NCBI GenBank assembly: GCA_943736015.1
Contig: OX031072.1
Span: 13,729,501-13,793,500 of the forward strand
Reading direction: 5' to 3'
Length of the DNA: 64,000 bases
Source of the DNA: Tridacna crocea
Lineage: Eukaryota; Mollusca; Bivalvia; Cardiida; Cardiidae
The number at the start of each line of letters is the position of its first letter. Positions within the stretch are counted from its first letter, which is position 1. Positions 52,806 through 61,172 of this stretch are shown piece after piece. The notes under the pieces were generated by a model. That model made no database searches. It saw only the letters and a list, made by a program, of their open reading frames with translations, and was not told the DNA's origin. The translations under genes were made by a program, and so were the position numbers.

Positions 52806-53145
52806 AGTGGACAGAAGAAAAGAATTTACAGGTGTCCAGTCATAAGAAGATTGACTGGGAGCTATGATTTGGCTACCAGTACCTTGATTTTGTTGTGTTA
52901 GAGTTGAAAGCATTCCTGAAAAGTAAATGAAGTTCAAATAAAGTAATATTCATCTTAATTTTCTATCTCTGTCTGTTGGCTATTTTTTAATGTTATTCAG
53001 AAGATACAGATTCTACGAAGTTAAAGAGACAGAAGTGGGTGTACCTTTCAGTCACTATCGAATAAATAAATTTCATTTTCTCAAAGGATAAAACAAATTT
53101 CCTCTGCAACATCAAGAGACAGTTTTGTTGTAAAATAGAATATAG
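52806..53145. other. Non-coding stretch
   Basis: Nothing recognised except the CATTTTCTCAAAGGATAAAA context shared with the TTAA-3 copy near 39160. Confidence 0.4.
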
Positions 53146-53222
53146 CAGTGGACAGTGCAGATCAAAGATCAGACTGCACATTCTGTGCAGTCTGATCTTG
53201 ATCTACACTGTTCACAAAAGCT
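53146..53222. mobile_element. TTAA-3 dyad
   Basis: GTGGACAGTGCAGATCAAAG, ATCAGACTGCACATTCTGTG, CAGTCTGATCTTGATC, ending CACAAAAGCTTCTGGTGTC as in the copy near 39300. Confidence 0.7.
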
Positions 53223-53490
53223 TCTGGTGTCTTCTGTGGTATGGAAAGAGTGAAGCTAAAAGGGATAAAAACCTGAGTAAATAAAGAAAATAATAGCTTC
53301 TTCACATTCCAAAAGCTTAAGTATGAAACATTCTATAGAGTTAGCTCAGGTGTTTTGGGCAAACAGGACAAATAATGACCATTTCCTTACTGACCAGTCA
53401 CACAGTCAAACCTTGACCACTTACCAAAAGACCATCATTATGTCATAAATACATCAAAGACATTTAGGTGTTTTCACCATGATGAATTTT

Positions 53491-53653
53491 TTAACTTTTA
53501 ATCCATAATAAAACACCAAAATCTGTTGTTTCTATGGTATTTTGTGGGCAGACTAATGTCTTCATATCAGACTGCATGCTTTGTGCAGCCTGGTCTTGAT
53601 CTGACATTATCAGTGAAAGGTCCTTAAGTTGCACTTAGCAGCCTAAGGGTTAA
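53491..53653 (+). mobile_element. TTAA-3 element
   Basis: TTAACTTTTAATCCATAATA; dyad ATCAGACTGCATGCTTTGTG / CAGCCTGGTCTTGATC; end CCTAAGGGTTAA. Confidence 0.65.
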
Positions 53654-53775
53654 CTCTTCCAAAACTACAAAATTTTGGATTTGTCCAAATTCAGAGCGTT
53701 TTAACCCTATACTGCACAATCCCGACTTTTAATCCTGTGAAAGAAAGCTTTTGAAAACATTCCCATAATCTCTGT
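53650..53775. mobile_element. Two TTAA-1 fragments just upstream of exon 2
   Basis: TTAACTCTTCCAAAACTACA (53650) and TTAACCCTATACTGCACAAT (53700) to AAGCTTTTGAAAACATTCCC. They end about 40 bases before the exon 2 acceptor. Confidence 0.6.
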
Positions 53776-53814
53776 ACAGCAAAATTGAAGAACTTGTTAA
53801 TAAATATTTTTCAG

Positions 53815-54120
53815 ATACAGATGTCCATCCTGATGCTGATCATGTGTCAGATTCTGACCAATCAGATACAGAGTCTTCAGAAAAACTATTTATAGTTGAG
53901 AGTCCAGAGATCCCAAACAACAAAGATGAGAGCAGTGGCACTGATTCAAGCTATCCATCTGTGGCATCTTTTGATATGCATACAAATCATGACAGCCTGG
54001 GCATGGACCTGACAAAAGATCATGGCAGGGACCTAAATAAGGACAATGGAGGGTCAAATTTACTTGTGTCTGTGTTGAAAACTGATGATGCCACAGCTGA
54101 AGCAACCAAAAGAATTAAAA
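53815..54120 (+). CDS. MECOM/PRDM16: Exon 2 of the PRDM3/PRDM16 orthologue: acidic disordered linker
   Basis: The exon is flanked by acceptor AAATATTTTTCAG and donor AAAA|GTGAGTAA. It is 306 nt, phase 1 at both ends, and encodes about 102 residues starting (D)TDVHPDADHVSDSDQSDTE and ending in ATKRIK plus one base. It is rich in Asp, Ser and Glu, has no cysteines and no predicted fold. Vertebrate PRDM3/16 have a poorly conserved acidic/serine-rich segment between the MRSK peptide and the PR domain, which is the position this exon occupies. Codon quality, lack of stops and strong splice sites set it apart from the AT-rich repeats around it. Because both introns are phase 1 the exon can be skipped without a frame change, joining the exon 1 G directly to exon 3 AT as Asp. 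Assignment rests on position and phase rather than on conserved residues. Confidence 0.8.
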
Positions 54121-54246
54121 GTGAGTAACCCACAAAGCATTCTGCCAGGTAGCATAGTACTGATGCTACTGTTATTTTCTAAGGTTCATGAATATATGAT
54201 TTTTACCTATTTGACATAATTTTGTTAGTTTGTTAACCAGTCAGTG

Positions 54247-54414
54247 TTAACTTGTTACCTTCTTAAACACATTCAAGCATTTACCAGCATTTTGTCCTTT
54301 TCCTACAGCATTTAGAGTGAATGTGCTGTTTTTGAGCCACAGTGAATTTTTGTCTGAAAATGATTTCAATTTGGACTAGTCTTAAATTGTATTGTTTGGT
54401 ATAGACTCACTTAA
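54247..54414 (+). mobile_element. TTAA-1 copy with left core arm deleted
   Basis: TTAACTTGTTACCTTCTTAA; ACCAGCATTTTGTCCTTTTC; ends ATAGACTCACTTAA, shared with the next copy. Confidence 0.65.
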
Positions 54415-54595
54415 CTCTTTACTAAATTACAAAATTTTAGGCTGGTCCAAACTGTAAGCATTTGCAGATGACAAAATTAATGTGACAGAAAAATTGAAAC
54501 TTGGTTTGGAAAGGGTAGAAAACATTGCTGGAAACTGAGAAAATGCTGGTTACCAGCTTCTATCTATGAGTCGGGATCGCATGGTAAAGAGTTGA
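54411..54595 (-). mobile_element. TTAA-1 copy abutting the exon 3 acceptor
   Basis: TTAACTCTTTACTAAATTAC; right core arm lost after TGCTGGTTACCAGC; end GGTAAAGAGTTGAA. The polypyrimidine tract and AG of exon 3 follow within 15 bases. Confidence 0.75.
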
Positions 54596-54610
54596 ATTAT
54601 TTTTATTCAG

Positions 54611-54816
54611 ATGAGGGGCGAAAGACTACAAGTAGTGTAAATAAACCAACAGGAATACCAATAGAGGATGAAACTAAAGACAAACTAAAGCTTGCAGGGG
54701 TAGACTTTGTTATGAAAATTGTAGATGATCAAGTTGGGATTTGGACAAATATAAAACTAGAAGCAGGAAGGTCCATTGGTCCCCTGATGGTCACACAGAC
54801 AGACAGTTCAACCAAG
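54611..54816 (+). CDS. MECOM/PRDM16: Exon 3 of the PRDM3/PRDM16 orthologue: start of the PR/SET domain
   Basis: The acceptor ATTTTTATTCAG ends at 54610 and the donor ACCAAG|GTGAGT follows 54816. The first codon is completed by the last base of exon 2 (A+AT, Asn) and the exon ends in phase 0. About 68 residues read EGRKTTSSVNKPTGIPIEDE through QTDSSTK. The segment VGIWTNIKLEAGRSIGP aligns with the opening strand of the PR/SET domain of PRDM3/16 (LGIWTKRKIEVGEKFGP; LGVWAKRKMEAGERLGP), preceded by a Pro/Ile-rich stretch as in the family (IPDDIPIPAEFEL). PRDM3/16 PR domains act on histone H3K9. The catalytic part, the SET-core tyrosine region and the zinc fingers are not in the window, so the next exon should be past 64000. 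Another PRDM subtype is possible from this exon alone; exon 1 decides for PRDM3/16. Confidence 0.82.
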
Positions 54817-54980
54817 GTGAGTGACAATAATGTTTGAGGTAGGCAGTATCGTGCTCGCAATGACTTGAACCATGCATCATGAAAGGGCAGGCTGGGCAGG
54901 CTGATACTGGTTGAGAGTTTTTGCTATTGGTCAATTTCTGCATTTCTTCGGACCATTCTACCTCATGATCCAGTCATGTG

Positions 54981-55212
54981 TTAATCCTTTACCAAACAAA
55001 CTCTAGTTCTTTCGGCCAAGAGGAAGAACCCTAAAAAGATTTGTGGGAAAAGAAGAAAATGCCGGTAACCAGCATTTTCTCCTTTTCCTTCAATGTTTTC
55101 AACTCTACTAAAGTTAAGCTTCAATTTTTGAGTTACATTTATTTTATCATCTACAAGTTCTCCCAATTTGGACAAATCTAAAATTTTGTTGTTTGGTATT
55201 TTAGGAGTTTAA
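54981..55212 (+). mobile_element. TTAA-1 copy
   Basis: TTAATCCTTTACCAAACAAA to GTTTGGTATTTTAGGAGTTTAA; core intact apart from CTTCAATG. Confidence 0.8.
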
Positions 55213-55234
55213 CAAAAAAGGTTTATAGATTCAT

Positions 55235-55353
55235 GTTGCACTGATTGTCATTGATCAGTCCTTAAAAAGAAATTGGCAGATCTATGGATCAAACCCAACA
55301 CCCCTGCTCTCAAGTCCTGTATGTAACTGACTAAGCTACTAAGGCTTGGCAAA
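55235..55353 (-). mobile_element. SINE-D, 5' part
   Basis: Minus strand CCAAGCCTTAGTAGCTTAGT, GGGTTTGATCCATAGATC (B box), ending near CAATGACAATCAGT. Confidence 0.65.
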
Positions 55354-55639
55354 GGGTAGAAGGGCCGATCTGCTGGTGAGAATTATACTCGTGCACCATT
55401 GGATATGTGGAACGTCTCCTTTTGTGATGGCATCGCTCATAAACTACTGAAAGATGTGACATGATTATGGGAAAAAGGAAGGTATTATTGTGACAAATTT
55501 CGCATCACTGCGAGAGATTGAATGAGGGAATTAATTCGGAGAATCTCGCTGACTAATTCGCCATGATAAAATGGGATGAAGATGTGAATATCTTACCTTT
55601 ACTCCATGATTATCAATAACACTGTTTTAGAAATAGTAC
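55354..55639. other. Non-coding stretch
   Basis: Nothing recognised. Confidence 0.35.
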
Positions 55640-55830
55640 TCCTTACCCAATGACAAAATTTTGGACATGTCAGAAACAAGAGGCAACCAATTCATTGTTG
55701 CTGACAGAAAATTCAGGGAATTGTAATTTGATGGATGGAAACCATTGTAGAAAAAGGAGCAAATGCTAGTTACCAGCATTTTCTCCTTTTCCCACAATGT
55801 TTTCAATAATTTCCTTCCTCATGTTGTTTG
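55640..55830 (-). mobile_element. TTAA-1 copy
   Basis: CTCCTTACCCAATGACAAAA; AACCATTGTAGAAAAAGGAG; right core arm intact; right terminus missing. Confidence 0.65.
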
Positions 55831-56194
55831 TTTGTGTAAACGGTAAATTTGTCAGAATCTGTAGACAAGTTTGTTTTTCTTTGAAAAGAAGACTGCTTTT
55901 GAAAAACATTCAGGCAAAAGATGAAATAGCTATTAAACATTAAACATTATTTTTACTATGTGTTCTAGTTCTATGGCCTAAATCATTTTAAAGACCTTAT
56001 TTATAAATATTTTTCAGATACAAATACAAATACAATACAAATCATTTTGATTTAGGCATAATTCACAAAAATTTATCAAACAGGTTACAGGTAATATTTG
56101 AAGAGTTGATGGTATAGTTTCCTTATTTACTTCTTCCAAAAAAAAAATAATAATTTATCTTAAATTTAAAGTTGTCCCATGTTGTTTATGACTG
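55831..56194. other. Non-coding stretch with an eroded core
   Basis: 55890-55980 (GAAAAACATTCAGGCAAAAG) may be a decayed TTAA-1. Otherwise unassigned. Confidence 0.35.
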
Positions 56195-56390
56195 AGGAAG
56201 AAGATTCCTGAAACATTCTTGGAAAAGGAGAAAATGATGGTAACCAGCATTCTTTTTTCCTTTCATCACAAAGGTCTATACCCCCTTCAAAGATATCTTC
56301 TAACTTTAGAGGCACACCTAATTGGTCATCTGCAAATGCTTTCAGGTTTTGACCAGTCTAAAATTTTCTCGTCTGGTAAAGAGTTTTTGG
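56195..56390 (+). mobile_element. TTAA-1 copy, diverged
   Basis: AACATTCTTGGAAAAGGAGA; GATGGTAACCAGCATTC; GGTCATCTGCAAATGC; GTCTGGTAAAGAG. Confidence 0.65.
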
Positions 56391-56591
56391 TGGGAACAAG
56401 TCCACCTCTCTGGTGACAGTGTACATCTATATCTTTGCTATTTTGTTAATTTATCTTTTTACATGCACATCTGTCGCCTGATGATCTTTCTTGCAAAGAC
56501 TTCTCAACATGCAACAGCCGGGGCAAGATCTGTTTTTATCCAACCCCTGAATGCTGAAATAAATTCCTTTCTAGGATGCCCTGATTCAGAG

Positions 56592-56809
56592 AATTAAGCT
56601 TTTAACTCTGAGAAAGAGGCCTTGTGAAAACATTGTGAGAAAAGGAGAAAATGCTGGTAACCAGCATTTTCTCCTTTTCCCACAATGTTTTCTACCCGTC
56701 CCAAACCAGATTCCAACTTTTTAGTCACATTTATTTAGTCTACTGCAAATGCTTTCATGCAATTTGGAACAGTCTATAATTTTGTTGTTTAAATTTGGTA
56801 AAGAGTTCA
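56592..56809 (+). mobile_element. TTAA-1 copy
   Basis: Left terminus reduced to GAATTAAGCTTTTAACTCTG; core intact; right end GGTAAAGAGTTC with small insertions near TTGTTGTTTAAATT. Confidence 0.75.
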
Positions 56810-56842
56810 TATTAACTCTGGACCAAAATATCTTGTGTTTTT

Positions 56843-56945
56843 TAACCCTGTACTAAACTACAAAATTTCAGACTTGTCCAAAATGAAATCATTTGTAGAC
56901 AGTAAAATGAATCTGACACAGAAAAGTGAAATTTGTTTGGTGAAA
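56843..56945 (-). mobile_element. TTAA-1 left outer arm
   Basis: TTAACCCTGTACTAAACTAC, CAGACTTGTCCAAAATGAAA, CATTTGTAGACAG; no palindrome. Confidence 0.55.
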
Positions 56946-57065
56946 TATGGTTTGTTATTTCATTGTTACCAATTTCGTATTTTGTAACTCTTCAAATGAA
57001 GACAGAAAAAGGAACCTTTCAAAAAGTAATTCAATTCTTAGATAAATGAGCTAATCACAAATGTT

Positions 57066-57294
57066 TTAACTCTTTACCACACAGGAAAATTTAAGACTGG
57101 TCCACATTGAAAGCACTTGCAGATGACAAAATAAACGTAACTCAAAAATTGAAATTTGTTACTAGAAGGGTATATAACATTGTTGGAAAAGGAGAAAATG
57201 GTGGTTATCAGCATTTTCTCCTTTTCCCACTATGTTTTCAAAAGGCTTCTATCTCAGGGTCGTAAAAACAATGGATTGTGTGGTAAAGGGTTAA
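57066..57294 (-). mobile_element. TTAA-1 copy
   Basis: TTAACTCTTTACCACACAGG to GTGTGGTAAAGGGTTAA; ends in the TTAA used by the following copy. Confidence 0.85.
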
Positions 57295-57700
57295 ACCTTT
57301 TATTGCATAATCTCAAATTTTAGGCTACCCTCAAGAAGAAGGATAAAATTGAAAACATGAAAGGAAAAGAAGAAGATGCTTGTAACCAACATTTAATCTT
57401 TTTCTCACAATATTTTCCTCTCTAAGATGAATTTTATCATTAGACCCACAGTTTGGTTAGCCTACAAATGCTTTGAAATTGAAATTATTTTTGGGTTGGT
57501 ATCCTCTACCTCACTGTTGCAATGCCAAGTTTACCAACCCTATTGGAGAAACCTTATGAAAATATTGTTACTGAAGAGGAGAAATTGCTGATAATAGCAT
57601 TTTCTCCTCATTCCGCAATGTTTCCTATTCTTTCAAAGACATATCTCATCATTTGAGACGCATCTGATTTGCAATCTGCAATAGCATTTACTTTGTCTTC
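57291..57700 (+). mobile_element. Two eroded TTAA-1 copies
   Basis: 57291-57500 (TTAAACCTTTTATTGCATAA; AAGAAGAAGATGCTTG) and 57515-57700 (GAAAATATTGTTACTGAAGA; AGCATTTTCTCCTCATTCC). Confidence 0.5.
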
Positions 57701-57710
57701 CTATTGAGAT

Positions 57711-57939
57711 TTAACTCGGTACTACTCAATCCCTACTTTTGACGCCCCTGAGAAAGAAGCCTTTTGAAAACACTGTTGGAAAAGGAGAAAATGCTGGTAA
57801 CCAGCATTTTCTCCTTTTCCAACAGTGTTTTCTACCCTTCCCAGAAAAAAATTCTATTTTTCAGTCACCTTTATTTTGTCGTGTGCAAATGCTTTCAATT
57901 TGGACCAGTCCAAACTTTTCTCGTGTGGTAATGAGTTAA
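57711..57939 (+). mobile_element. TTAA-1 copy with matched TTGG/CCAA change
   Basis: TTAACTCGGTACTACTCAAT to GTGTGGTAATGAGTTAA; CACTGTTGG matched by CCAACAGTG. Shares its last TTAA with a TTAA-3. Confidence 0.9.
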
Positions 57940-58147
57940 CCCATATCCTGTTATATAACTAAAAGTAAATTTTCATTTCAATATTAGTAACCTAAATGTT
58001 GCTGCTTCTGTTATGTATCGGGGAATAATACCTCCTATAATCGGACAGTGTAGATCAAAGATCAGACTGCACGTTCTGTGCAGTCTGATCTTGATCTACA
58101 CTGTCCGCTAAAGGTCAGTGAGTCACGCTTAACAGCTAAAGGGTTAA
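57936..58147 (+). mobile_element. TTAA-3 element, full length
   Basis: TTAACCCATATCCTGTTATA; ATCAGACTGCACGTTCTGTG / CAGTCTGATCTTGATC; CTGTCCGCTAAAGGTCAGTG; end AGCTAAAGGGTTAA. Confidence 0.85.
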
Positions 58148-58154
58148 AGTCCTT

Positions 58155-58295
58155 TCAACGTGTTGGGTCATATCACAGCAGTCAGTACATCTTATGTGTT
58201 GCCTGGCTTTCTCACATCAGTACTAACTCAACTTTCTTCCCAGGCCACTGACTTCTTTTCTCACTATCATCATCGCAAAACCTGCCAAATGAACA
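58155..58295 (-). mobile_element. SINE-E, 3' part
   Basis: Minus strand AAGTTGAGTTAGTACTGATG, TGAGAAAGCCAGGCAACACA, ACTGACTGCTGTGATATGAC. Shows the SINE-E body without a SINE-D insertion. Confidence 0.7.
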
Positions 58296-58299
58296 AGTC

Positions 58300-58846
58300 T
58301 TAAAGGTGGCCCTTCAGAATTTGGGACGAAAATTTTACAAAAATGCAAAAAAATCATCCTTATACTCTCATAGCCTTTTAATTTCGTTCATAAAACCCCA
58401 GCAGTCGAAAACCATCCGATAACATGAGAAATTAAAGATTTATCACGGACCAGGTTGACACCAACAGGAGACACGTTCTATTTTTAGATTATCAGTTCTC
58501 TGATTTAAATACAGGAAAACACAGACAAAGCTTCAAACATCCGTCCGAAGAAGACATTATGGAAAATATGATTATTACATGTTTGTTATGCAATGGAATA
58601 TAGCATTATTAGTCACATGCAAGTCACTTGACATTCCCACAATGCTTTATTGATTTTTGGCGCGAAATCTAAAAATAGCTTAAGAGGCTACATAGCCTTT
58701 TAAGAGAATACCATCAAATTTTTTTTTTTTTATAATTTTATGATTCTTAATTATTGATGATTTGTATTGTTTTTTCATATAAATTTCAATAATATATATT
58801 TCTTTTAATTTGGTGTGATGTGAAAATTCTAAATACCCACATTTAA
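58300..58846 (-). mobile_element. Element F, full length
   Basis: TTAAAGGTGGCCCTTCAGAA at the left; CCCACATTTAA at the right; inner GGCTACATAGCCTTTTAAGA. Inverted termini TTAAAGGTGG / CCACATTTAA. Confidence 0.8.
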
Positions 58847-58914
58847 GTTGTTTTTTTTTGTGTGTGAAGGGTTGATATATACCTATGAAAAAGTAAAAAT
58901 CTAATCTATGAGAC

Positions 58915-59120
58915 TTAACCCATTACCACACAATCCGTACTTTTGACACCCTTGAGAAAGAAGCCTTTAGAAAACATTGTGGGAAAAAGAGAAAATGCTG
59001 GTAACTCCTTTTCCCACAATGTCTCCTACCCTTCATAAAACAAATTTCAAAATATGTTGTTGTCTGCCAATGCTTTCGATTTGGACAAGCCTAGAATATT
59101 GTTGTTTGGTAATGAATTAA
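58915..59120 (+). mobile_element. TTAA-1 copy with shortened core
   Basis: TTAACCCATTACCACACAAT to GTTTGGTAATGAATTAA; about 20 bases missing between GCTGGTAA and CTCCTTTTCCC. Confidence 0.8.
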
Positions 59121-59530
59121 CCAGTGCACGCAGGGTAGTTCTGCGCATCAAGATCAATATAGATTTAGACAGGAAAAGGCCGGCTTATGATGCATGAAGA
59201 GGATTAAGGAATTATTGCACAGGGAACAGACGGATCACAGCATTCAATGAAAGCATTAACTGTTAACTATCTCACAATGTAACATCATTTTCTGTTTTTC
59301 TCTATCCTATAATGATTATTTACCAGCAAGATGTTGCAAAAGAAACAATAACACATCAAGCCTGGCATAAGAAAAGGGCCCTAAAGTTACTTGGTCCCCA
59401 GTGACTCAGGCTGTAATTATGTCTCTCATCCCGTCAGGGTCAGAAGATATACTGTTCCCCCCCTCTGTACATCCGTTTGTCAGTTTGTCTGACACAAATT
59501 GTGTTTGCACTATATCTGGAAAACCTTCCT
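59121..59530. other. Non-coding stretch
   Basis: 59450-59525 (ATACTGTTCCCCCCCTCTGT, TCCGTTTGTCAGTTTGTCTG) resembles the element I head. The rest is unassigned. Confidence 0.35.
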
Positions 59531-59836
59531 TTAACTCTTTCAACGGACAGTTGTTTCTAAAATTTAGACTGATTTAGAATGGCCCAAATTGAAAGCATTT
59601 GCAGATGACAAAATGAATGCGACTAAAGAATCAAAATTTGTTAAAGGTAGGAAAATATTGTGGGAAAGGACTTCCAAAACCTCGTAACTACAGCTTGTTA
59701 CAAGCTGTAGTTATGAGGTTTTGGAAGTACACAGACAAAATGCTGATTACTAGCATTTTCTCTTTTTCCCACAATGTTTTAAAAAGTCTTCTTTCTCAAG
59801 GTCATTAAAAGTCAGGATTGTGTGATAATAGGTTAA
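59531..59836 (-). mobile_element. TTAA-1 copy containing an extra hairpin
   Basis: TTAACTCTTTCAACGGACAG to GTGTGATAATAGGTTAA. The left core arm is interrupted after GTGGGAAAGG by 59670-59728. Confidence 0.75.
59670..59728. repeat. Near-perfect 28-bp hairpin with 3-nt loop
   Basis: ACTTCCAAAACCTCGTAACT ... CTTG, loop TTA, then CAAGCTGTAGTTATGAGG ... AGT: one mismatch in 28 pairs. Its sequence is unrelated to TTAA-1. Confidence 0.9.
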
Positions 59837-60170
59837 GATATTTTGATAAAACTGAACACATTTGTAAAGCACCATGAGATGAAGTGTCATGCACAAGAAT
59901 CATAACTCTGGGTTGTCTATTTTTTGGTTTTTATTTTCACTTTGATTACTTTCCTTCATAAAATCATGTCTACTCTATAACTTGATTAAGACATTTTGAA
60001 ATAACTTCACTCATTTGTAAAGTACCATGAGACAAAGTGTCGTGCACAAGAACCATAACTCTTGCCTGTATATTTTTCAAGTTCTTTCCCATCGATTATT
60101 TTCCTTCCTCATTTTACATACAAGTTTGCGTCCACTCTATAATTTGAAAAGCATTAGAGAAAAATTACCA
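59837..60170 (+). repeat. Two diverged units of about 165 bp
   Basis: TTTGTAAAGCACCATGAGAT ... TCATGCACAAGAATCATAAC at 59865 recurs at 60015 as TTTGTAAAGTACCATGAGAC ... CACAAGAACCATAACTCTTG. The phrase matches CACAGGAATCATAACTCTTG of the Helentron units, so it may be a decayed relative. Confidence 0.6.
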
Positions 60171-60456
60171 TTATTTCAGTTAGAAATTGCCTTGGTCACA
60201 TATCAATCCTTCTTACACCAAAAAGAGAGGAGACATTTGTTTTTTTTTTTAGTAAAACAAGTTCTAGTTTATGTTGCTAGTAGTCTGAGTGTAAACTATA
60301 AGTGTAAATGTAGGCATGGCCAATTTGTTCTTGTTGGTGGATGATGGTCATCAAGAAATAATCCATTACTCTTTCAATGCTTTACATTTTTTCAGTATTT
60401 TGTTGTTAAAAAAACAGCCAGTAGTAATAAAGAGTGTTGTGTACCTGCATAAATGC
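60171..60456. other. Non-coding stretch
   Basis: Nothing recognised. Confidence 0.35.
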
Positions 60457-60680
60457 ACTTTACCTAATGACAAAATTGTGGACCAGTCCAAATTCAAAGC
60501 ATTTGCAGATGACAACATAAGTATGGCTCAAAAATTAAAATCTGTCTTGGGAAGGGTAAAAAACATTGTGGGAAAAGGAGAAAATGCTGGTTACCAGCAT
60601 TTTCTCCTTTTCCTACAATGTTTTCAAAAGGCTTCTGTCTTAGGGTGGTTAAAAGTCAGGATTGTGTGGTAAAGAGTTAA
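60457..60680 (-). mobile_element. TTAA-1 copy
   Basis: CTTTACCTAATGACAAAATT to GTGTGGTAAAGAGTTAA; centre GGTTACC. Confidence 0.85.
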
Positions 60681-61172
60681 GAAATTCCAGGAATGCATGG
60701 TTAGATGTACTGACCTCCATATTATTGGTGCAAGCCAAAAGAGGTTTACAGTTGTGTAAATCTATGGATGTTTCAAACGTGCATGCTATTCTGAATGAGG
60801 GTAGAAAATTCTCACTTATCTTTTGCCTCTTTTTTCCCAACAAAATATGCACATGCTGCGACGTCAAGTTCGGGTTCAAGAGTGTCTCAGTCACCTGCTC
60901 GGCTGAGTTAAAAAAGGGCACACTCTCTCCCATCAAAGATGAGGAGGTCGTTAAAACAAAAACATGTGTTTGCTTTCTCGAAGAAATGGCTGCCTGATAT
61001 GTGAACATGTGCTTTATGACAGTGCAAAACAGTATTTGCAACCTGCCGAAACATCTTGTATATGTTTGAATGTCGGGGAAAAATATTAACTGTCAAAATA
61101 TTATGAATATATTTATTATGTGATTATGATTGTGAGAAAAGCATATAACCTTTTACCTTACAACTACATGTT
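60681..61172. other. Low-repeat stretch with open frames on both strands
   Basis: 60684-60720 resembles a SINE-D piece (TCCAGGAATGCATGGTTAGA). From about 60740 to 60997 the plus strand is open to a stop after EEMAA and the minus strand is open too. No known motif and no clear splice pair. Confidence 0.4.

Larger units (their letters stand above)
14672..53814 (+). other. Intron 1 of the PRDM3/PRDM16 orthologue (about 39 kb)
   Basis: Runs from GTATGT to TTTTTCAG and is phase 1. It holds about 60 TTAA-1 copies or pieces plus SINEs, Helentron-like, hAT-type and mariner-type elements and two satellites. I found no convincing further coding exon in it. Relatively repeat-poor stretches lie at about 36.3-36.9, 45.8-46.1 and 47.8-48.4 kb. 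Confidence 0.7.
54121..54610 (+). other. Intron 2 of the PRDM3/PRDM16 orthologue
   Basis: A 490-nt phase-1 intron composed mainly of two TTAA-1 pieces, 54247-54414 and 54411-54595. The 3' splice site lies 15 bases after the second one. Confidence 0.75.

Noticed and set aside
60316-60672. A 118-codon frame as continuation of the PR domain
   Set aside because: Its second half is TTAA-1 translation and the first half lacks PR-domain residues.
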